From assembly GCA_007115705.1 (NCBI GenBank), contig QXEO01001795.1, forward strand, positions 124,001-188,000: a stretch of 64,000 nt of DNA, given 5' to 3'. The notes under the pieces are model-generated. The model searched no databases and was not told the DNA's origin. It saw only the letters and a program-made list of their open reading frames with translations. This stretch comes from Dactylis glomerata (lineage: Eukaryota > Streptophyta > Magnoliopsida > Poales > Poaceae). Each line of letters begins with the position of its first letter. The first letter of the stretch is position 1. The translations under genes and the position numbers were made by a program. Below are positions 57,704 through 64,000 of this stretch, piece after piece.

Positions 57704-57800
57704 CTGAATGAGAAGCAGCCTTCGCTAACACCGTGCAATTCTGCCTTTCCCTTCTGCGCCTTGGTCCTAATTCACAATCATTGTAGAAGTTAGACATATT

Positions 57801-59531
57801 TGAAGGAAATATGCCCTAGAGGCAATAATAATATTGTTATTATCATATTTCTTGTTCATGATAATGTTTATACTCCATGCTATAATTGTATTAAGCGGAA
57901 ACATTAATACTTGTGTGGTTTATGAACAACACCGTGTCCCTAGTACGCCTCTACTAGACTAGCTCATTGATTAATGATGGTTAAGGTTTCCTAACCATAG
58001 ACATGAGTTGTCAATTAATAATGAGATCATATCATTAGGAGAATGATGTGATGGACAGACCCAAATAAAGCAGAGCAATTAGATCGTGTCATCGTGTTCA
58101 TCTTTGCGAAGCTTTTCTTATGTCATGTATTGTATTCCTTAGACCATGAGATAATACAACTCCCTAGTATCGGAAGAAAGCTTTGAGGTCATCAAACGTC
58201 ATCCTATGTGAGGGTGATAATAAAGGTGTCTCTCAGGTGATCGGAAAGTATTTGTTGGGTTGTATGTATCGAGATGGAATTTGTCCCTCCCAAGTCGGAG
58301 AGATATACTTCGGGCCCACTCGGTAATCGATATCAACACCGCTTGCAAGCATGTGGTTAAGGAGTTAATCACGAAGTGATATCGGATTACGGAACGAGTA
58401 AAGTACTTGCTGTGAACGAGATTGAACTAGGTATGGCGATACCGACGATCAAATCTCGGGCGAGTAAAATATCGTGTGACGAAGGGAATACATATACGGG
58501 ATTAATTGAATCCTGACATCGTGGTTCATCCGATATGATCATCGATGAATATGTGGGAGTCAATATGGGTTTCCAGATCCCGCTATTGATTATTGATAGA
58601 AGATCATGTCTGCATATTCTCGAACCCGTAGGGTCACACACTTAACGTGCATCGACGCTAGGATAGAATGGATAATTGGTTTATGAGTTTTAGTTCGGAG
58701 TCTCGGATGAGATCCAGGACGTCACGAGAGGTTCCGGAATGGTCCGGAGAATAAGATTCATATAAAGGAAAGCAGTTTTTGGATTCCGGAAAGGTTTCGG
58801 AGTTTATCGGTATTGTACCGGAAGGTTCTAGAAGGTTCCGGAGTGGGACCAACGTGGGCCCACTTGACGGAGGCCTGCGTGGGCCTAAGGGGAAGTGCCC
58901 TGGCCGCCTTGGGCCAGGTGCACAAGGCCCCTAAGGCCCAGCCGGCCAAGCCCAAGGGGAAACCCTAAAGGAATCTTCAAATAAGGAAGGGGGGGAAACT
59001 TGCCCCCCACTCTTCCTTATCCAAGTCGGCTAGGGATTGGAGGAGGGACCAAGCTGGCCGCCCAGCCCCCCATATAAGGGGGGGCAGGGGCGCAGCCCTC
59101 CCTCACCCCAAGACCCAAACCCTAGCCGCCCCTGCTGCCCTCCCTCTCTCTCTCTCTCGCGACTGCGTGTAGGCGAAGCCCTGCCGCAGAAACTCTCCAC
59201 CATAAGCACCACGCCGTCGTGCTGCTGATCCAATCTATCTCTCCACCATACTTGCTGGACCAAGGAAGGTGGAGACGTCGCTGCACCGCACGTGTGCAAC
59301 TCTCGGAGGCGCCGCCACTTGCGGCGTAGGATCGGATCGGATCGCGAGGAGGAGACGGCGAGTACGACTACGTCAACCACGTTCTCTTGAACGTTACCGC
59401 TGTGCGATATCTTCAAGGGTATGAAGATCTCATCTACCTCTCTCGTTGATTACATCTCCTAGATTAGATCTTGGCTTTCTTGTTCGCATCCGTAGGAAAT
59501 TTTTTGATTTACTATGCTGCGAAACCCTTCA
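57801..59531 (+). mobile_element. 5-prime LTR of the Copia element
   Basis: It starts TGAAGGAAATATGCCCTAGA and ends AAACCCTTCA, 1,731 bp. TATAAG lies at 59073-59078 in a GC-rich U3/R region. It is a distant relative of the LTR at 5186-6850. Confidence 0.88.
59073..59078 (+). promoter_or_regulatory. TATA box of the Copia LTR
   Basis: CATATAAGG within a C/G-rich stretch, about 450 bp before the LTR end, the same spacing as in the LTR at 5186-6850. Confidence 0.5.
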
Positions 59532-59532
59532 G

Positions 59533-59544
59533 TGGTATCAGAGC
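59533..59544 (+). other. Primer-binding site (initiator Met tRNA)
   Basis: TGGTATCAGAGC, the classic Copia site, directly after the LTR. Confidence 0.9.
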
Positions 59545-61004
59545 TAGATCTATGCGTAGATGTGTTTCACGAGTAGAACGCAACATGCTTGTTGCGGGCG
59601 TTGATGTTTTCTGTTGCAAACCTCTTGTTGTGTATCTCTTATGGCGCGGTATAGTGAGATCGAAGCGGTCCAGGCCAACTTTACGCGACCGCGTTCGCGA
59701 GACCGGCTCCGCACTTGACGTGTGGCTTGTTCCACACATGCGGCTGGTGGATGCCAGTTTCTCTCACTATAGTAGTCATGGGACTTACATCGGATGTTAG
59801 CAACCATAATATCACCGTTGTGGCTTTTCGTAGGTAAGAATCGTTCTTAGCTTGCTACTCCCATAAGCCACGTAAAACATGCAACAACAAAGTAGAGGCG
59901 TCTAACTTGTTTTTGCAGGGAGTGTTTTGTGATATGGTATGGCCACAAGATGTGATGTGATATATGTGATGTATGCGATGATCATGTTTTGTAATCTTTC
60001 ACGACTTGCATGTCGATGAGTTCACAACCGGCAGGAGCCATATGGTTGTCTTTATAATTGTGTATGACCTGCGTGTCAACTTCTTATACGCCATGTAATA
60101 GCTTTACTTTATCGCTAAGTAGTTAGCAATAGTTGTAGTTGCTATTCGTGGTGGAGGCAATCATGGTGGAATGATGGAGATCATGCCGGTGCGCACAAGA
60201 TGGAGATCATGGCGCGGAGATTGGCTATACCATGTCACATAAAATTATATGCATGTGATGTTTATCCTTTTATGTATCTTATTATGCTTAGATCGCGACG
60301 GTAGCATTATAAGATGATTCCTCACTTAAAGATCAAGATAAAATTGTGTTCTCCCCTCGTATGCGCCGTTGCGAAAGTTCGTCGTGTTCAAGCATCTCGT
60401 GATGATCGGGTGCTATAAACTCTACGTTCACATACAACGGGTGCAAGCCAGTATTTGCACATGCGGAGATACTTGGGTTTGACTTGATGAGCCTAGCATG
60501 TACAGACATGGCCTCGGAACACACGGACCGAAAGGTCAAGCATGAGTCATATGGATGATATGATCAACATGTTGATGTTCACCATTAAAGCTACATCATT
60601 CACGTGATGATCGGTCTCGGTGTAGTGAATTTGGATCATGCTTCACTAAACAACTTTGAGGGATGTTGAATTTAGTGGGAGTTCATTAGTAATTTGATTA
60701 ACTTGAACTAATTATCTTGAACTAAATCTTGTTGTATTTGCATAAGTCGTTGTAGTCTTTGGCACCGTTTCCCACCGACACTTAGCTTAAATTGAGTTAA
60801 AAGAAACTATAGAATTCTGGATAATCTTTTTTGGTCTAGTGCCGTTTAGTTAGAATGTCAAGACTAAAGATTAAGTCCTATTGCAAACTTTAGCAAATCT
60901 TGCTTGCTTCATACGATTTAATAAATTGTATTAATCTAAGAGCAACGATTCAAGTTTAGTATCTAAAGATCATATGTTTGCCTTCATGATAAATTGATCT
61001 TCAA
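59545..61004 (+). other. Copia leader, no intact frame
   Basis: The stretch GATGTGTTTCACGAGTAGAA is typical of the long BARE-type untranslated leader. The reading frames here are short and meaningless. Confidence 0.5.
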
Positions 61005-61400
61005 AATTGTTTGAGAATCAAAGTGATCATCGAGCTGAAAGAATTGTTTCAGAAACAAATAAGAAGTGAAAGATATTTGATATCTAAAACTTTGATTGTT
61101 TGCAAAATGATGAAGTATAATTTAGTAAAAGAACATATGCTCATATTGTATGACTATGTGCGAAGATTGAAGATGCTAGGCATCCCGATCACCCAAAAGT
61201 TTGGGAACTAATATTATACTTGCATTCATCCTTATAAGCTATAGTAGTTTCATCATGAAAGATGTCATGATAGGATGAATGAAAAGGTATTGGCTAAATG
61301 GTTTTGCTATACCAAAAGAATACTAAAGAATGGAATCTGGAAGAATACCAATCATATGATGATGGCGATCCACTTCAAAGTGCAAAATCCAAGGCTATTA
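61005..61400 (+). pseudogene. Copia gag remnant
   Basis: The reading VIIELKELFQKQIRSERYLI then MLILYDYVRRLKMLGIPI, followed after stops by NEKVLAKW and KNTNHMMM, aligns in order with BARE-type gag (UBN2-like). At least four stops or shifts interrupt it. Confidence 0.6.
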
Positions 61401-61924
61401 GTATTTGACTAGCATCCTTTGGACTATGTGTCAAATGATTGATGCCACTATTGATGTCGATAGATTCTTCTAAATAGAGAGGAAATGCTAAATAGGATCT
61501 GCAAAATATTTGGTAGAAAAGTAAAAGACTGGAAAATTCCATCTCAGGTATATAAATGATATACATGTTATAGATGTATTCTTTGCTAGTACATAATTCT
61601 TGGGTATTGGATACTAGATTGTTGGTATGAAATGTCATACAAAGCAATAATACAAGAACTATGATGGCCTAAGTAACTAGTAAAAGAATATGGTAATGAT
61701 GCATGTCGAGATACAAATAAAAGTGTTATTGTGCTTCTCGTCGACATCAAACCTAGCCTTCAAGATATTTCATGAACTTAATAATTGTTATTTTGTTCTG
61801 GTATTATGAGAGCAATGGTTGTTCAAATTATTACCGTCTTCCATAATCGATGGATAGATTATTATTATCTTGTTGGTGAAATAGACATTTATAACACTGA
61901 TGCTAAAGGTTGCAAGACAAAACA

Positions 61925-62830
61925 AATTTCACTTATATGTGACACCGCCGTTTAAGTCATATTGGAAACAAAACATGAAAGAAATTCTATATTGATAGAT
62001 TTTCGAGTCATTTGATTTTGAATTGATTGACGCTTGTGAAACTTTTCCTAAAGATGATTAAACTCCGTTCATGGGCCATGGACAGAACAAGTGACTAACT
62101 AAATGGCGATCATACATGTTGATGTATGTAGTCCATGGTGTGAAGTCAATCATGGTGTATTTTCTATTTCATCAATGACTCGAATAGATGTATGGTATAT
62201 CTGCTTGATGAGATAGAAGTATGAAACAATTGAAATTGTTCAGTTTATGAAGTGAAAATTGTTGTAACAAGAATATTCAAATAGCATGATTAGATCATAA
62301 AGAAGAATATTTGAGTTACAAGTTTAGCAAACATCTAAGAGTTAGAGGAATTGTTCCACAAACTTGCATCATGATAGACACCATATGAGTATGGAGTTTT
62401 TGATGGATATAATCAAACCTTGTTTGACATGGTTAGATCAATGATGAAATAAACTACCAATATAATTTGTGGATTATGCTTTAAAGACTACCGCTTTTCA
62501 CTAAATAGAGCACCATCATAATCCGCTGAAATGACACCATACAAGTTATAGTTGTCTTTTCTTGAATTTTGGTATGCAAGGCATATGTGTAAAATGTTTA
62601 CAACCAAAATTGGATTAGTAAGTTTTTGTAGGTTATCCCAAAGAAAGTCGATGGGTATTCCTTCTACTATGAACCCAAACACATAGTGATTGTCACTAAA
62701 AGAAGTGAATTTCTTATGAAGGAGTTTTTCGCGAAAGGTTTAAGTGGGAGGAAGATAGAACTTGATGAGGTTATTGAATCTGAGCAAGATAATCAGAGTA
62801 GCGCAGCACCAGAAAAATGTTCTGGAAGCG
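61925..62830 (+). pseudogene. Copia integrase remnant
   Basis: The GAG-pre-integrase motif appears degraded near 61935 (CACCGCCGTTTAAGTCATATTGG, read as WHRRLSHIG-like). Recognisable scraps of the core follow: GGGCCATGGACAG near 62075, CATGTTGATGTATG near 62110, and LFDMVRSMM near 62420. A C-terminal segment near 62640-62730 reads SDYHYLVTKRSEFLMKEFFAK-like sequence. Frames change several times. Confidence 0.55.
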
Positions 62831-63229
62831 GCAACTACATTCATAGCTCACGCGTCTACAATATGTTGTAGTCACGACATCGAAGTTCCTATTTAACCAA
62901 GTTGGTCGTAATCAAATAGCAAGATTTGAGGACGAGATATTATTAGATAATAGTAACCAACAATATACAAAGAAGCGATGATGGGCCCTGACTTCGTCAT
63001 ATGAATTATTCTAGCAATAATTACATATTGAGATATGATAGTTGAATAAACGAAACAACGTTCCTCTACTGGAATGCACACCAAGGACGTGTATCTGACA
63101 CGACCCAATGGGTTTTGTTGATTCAAAGGTTGCTAGATATGTATGCAAACTTCTATGGTAGAAGAAAGCATAGCGAAGTTGGAATCTTCAATGATGAAAA
63201 TGTTAAAGTGTTAATTTCATCAAGATATT

Positions 63230-63930
63230 TGAAGATGCTTGTATTACAAGAAAGTAAGTGGGAGCGCTAAGACATATTTCTAATGCTTTATGTAGATGAC
63301 ATATCGTTCATTAGAAATTATGTGTTTTTCTTGATATTGTTAAGTTTTCATTAAAATTAGTTTTTGATGAAAGACTTAGGTAAAACCAGAATATTAAGCA
63401 TCAATGTCTATACAGATAGATTGAGGCGTTAATATAGTTTTGCCAGAGTACATAGATGAAATATTGAATTTGTTCAATATGGAAACAATAAGAATGGTTC
63501 TTGTTGCATGGAAGAGGTTGGAGCAAGAATCAATTGTTTTGACACTTGATGAGTGAAACCACAAGAATGATTTTATCAATCTTGTATACCATGATATGTA
63601 GATCCAGATGTGTCCAATGCTCTAAAGGTTATAGCATTTATATGATGATCGTTGGACAATAGTAAAGATATTCTTATGCACTTTTGAAGAAGTAAGAATA
63701 TGTTCTGTATGCAGAAGTGACAAATGGTTCATTGCAATGAGTTACATTGGCTTTGTCACACATACAAGTAAAATTTTATCTCAATTTTAAGCTATTTGTT
63801 TTGAGTTAGAAGGTGGCATAATAAGATGGAAGAAAGTTCCATGATAACTTGGATGAGTTCCAATGTTAATATTGTGGCGGACACTGCAACGAGGGCTAAG
63901 TATATAATCGCTTTAGAAGTGGCATAAAAG
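63230..63930 (+). pseudogene. Copia reverse transcriptase and RNase H remnant
   Basis: MLYVDDISFIRN at about 63280-63315 is the YVDD catalytic motif of Copia reverse transcriptase. A degraded RNase H follows and ends with ATRAKYIIALEVA at about 63888-63926, the usual ATEAEYIAA motif in decayed form. Stops and indels are frequent. Confidence 0.65.
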
Positions 63931-63957
63931 ATGCAAAGTAGATAGTGATAATCCAAC

Positions 63958-64000
63958 TTTTTATGGCACTGTCGTCTAGGTCATATTGGCGTTAAACGCA
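63958..64000 (+). other. Second GAG-pre-integrase motif at the right edge
   Basis: TTTTTATGGCACTGTCGTCTAGG continues to read FLWHCRLGHIGVKR. This motif belongs upstream of integrase, yet here it follows RNase H. It therefore marks a junction with another Copia copy or a rearrangement. Confidence 0.6.

Larger units (their letters stand above)
57801..64000 (+). mobile_element. BARE/Angela-like Copia element, decayed, runs off right edge
   Basis: It consists of a complete 5-prime LTR, a Met-tRNA primer-binding site, a leader and then gag, integrase, reverse transcriptase and RNase H in the correct Copia order. All are shredded by stops and indels. The 3-prime LTR is beyond the window. The pentamer left of the LTR is ATATT. 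Confidence 0.85.

Overview
The window is repeat-rich nuclear DNA from a grass, most likely a Triticeae species such as wheat, an Aegilops or barley. The evidence is BARE/Angela/WIS-like Copia LTRs that open with the ATATGCCCTAGAGGCAATAATA motif, a CACTA element whose ends carry TTTAGTCCCGG repeats, Stowaway MITEs with CTCCCTCCGTCC-type ends, and genes with GT-AG introns. Nothing bacterial or viral is present.

The only complete host genes I can support are three beta-expansin (EXPB) genes, all on the minus strand: 8917-9902, 13662-14725 and 28549-29652. Each encodes a secreted protein of about 261-264 residues with the two expansin domains. They are tandem paralogues. The second keeps an intron (CYQ/VKC position) that the other two lack. 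A 10.3-kb CACTA transposon now lies between the second and third.

Layout. 1-1907: minus-strand Gypsy element with an open gag frame that leaves the left edge, a primer-binding site and an LTR. 2528-6850: Copia element with ACAAC target duplication, its 5-prime LTR broken by a 1.8-kb gypsy-type insertion and its interior almost deleted. 6851-8490: repeats and MITEs. 8917-14862: EXPB copies 1 and 2, with satellites between them. 17974-28266: complete CACTA element (TSD AAG) that landed inside a Stowaway MITE. It encodes a full-length TNP2 transposase and a second gene with a Ulp1-like C-terminus, broken only by an 11-bp duplication. 28549-29772: EXPB copy 3. 30125-32230: MITEs and a solo LTR. 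32305-54580: a four-layer nest. An Athila-like Gypsy relic was hit by a small unclassified element, which was hit by a Gypsy element with 335-bp LTRs (32721-53437, 3-prime end deleted), which was hit by a complete 15.5-kb chromovirus-like Gypsy element with 4.57-kb LTRs (34182-49642, TSD CAACC). 56855-57703: two possible exons of an unidentified minus-strand gene. 57801-64000: BARE/Angela-like Copia element with an intact LTR and a badly decayed interior, running off the right edge.

The most notable observations are these. All nine in-frame stops found in the two nested Gypsy elements are TAG or TGA, as expected from deamination of methylated CHG and CG cytosines, and none is TAA. The truncation junction of the outer Gypsy element contains filler copied from two nearby templates. 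The CACTA element repeats its terminal motif at an internal promoter. The young Gypsy element has an accessory reading frame upstream of gag.

All domain and family names come from reading the sequence and general knowledge of the families. No database search or alignment was run.
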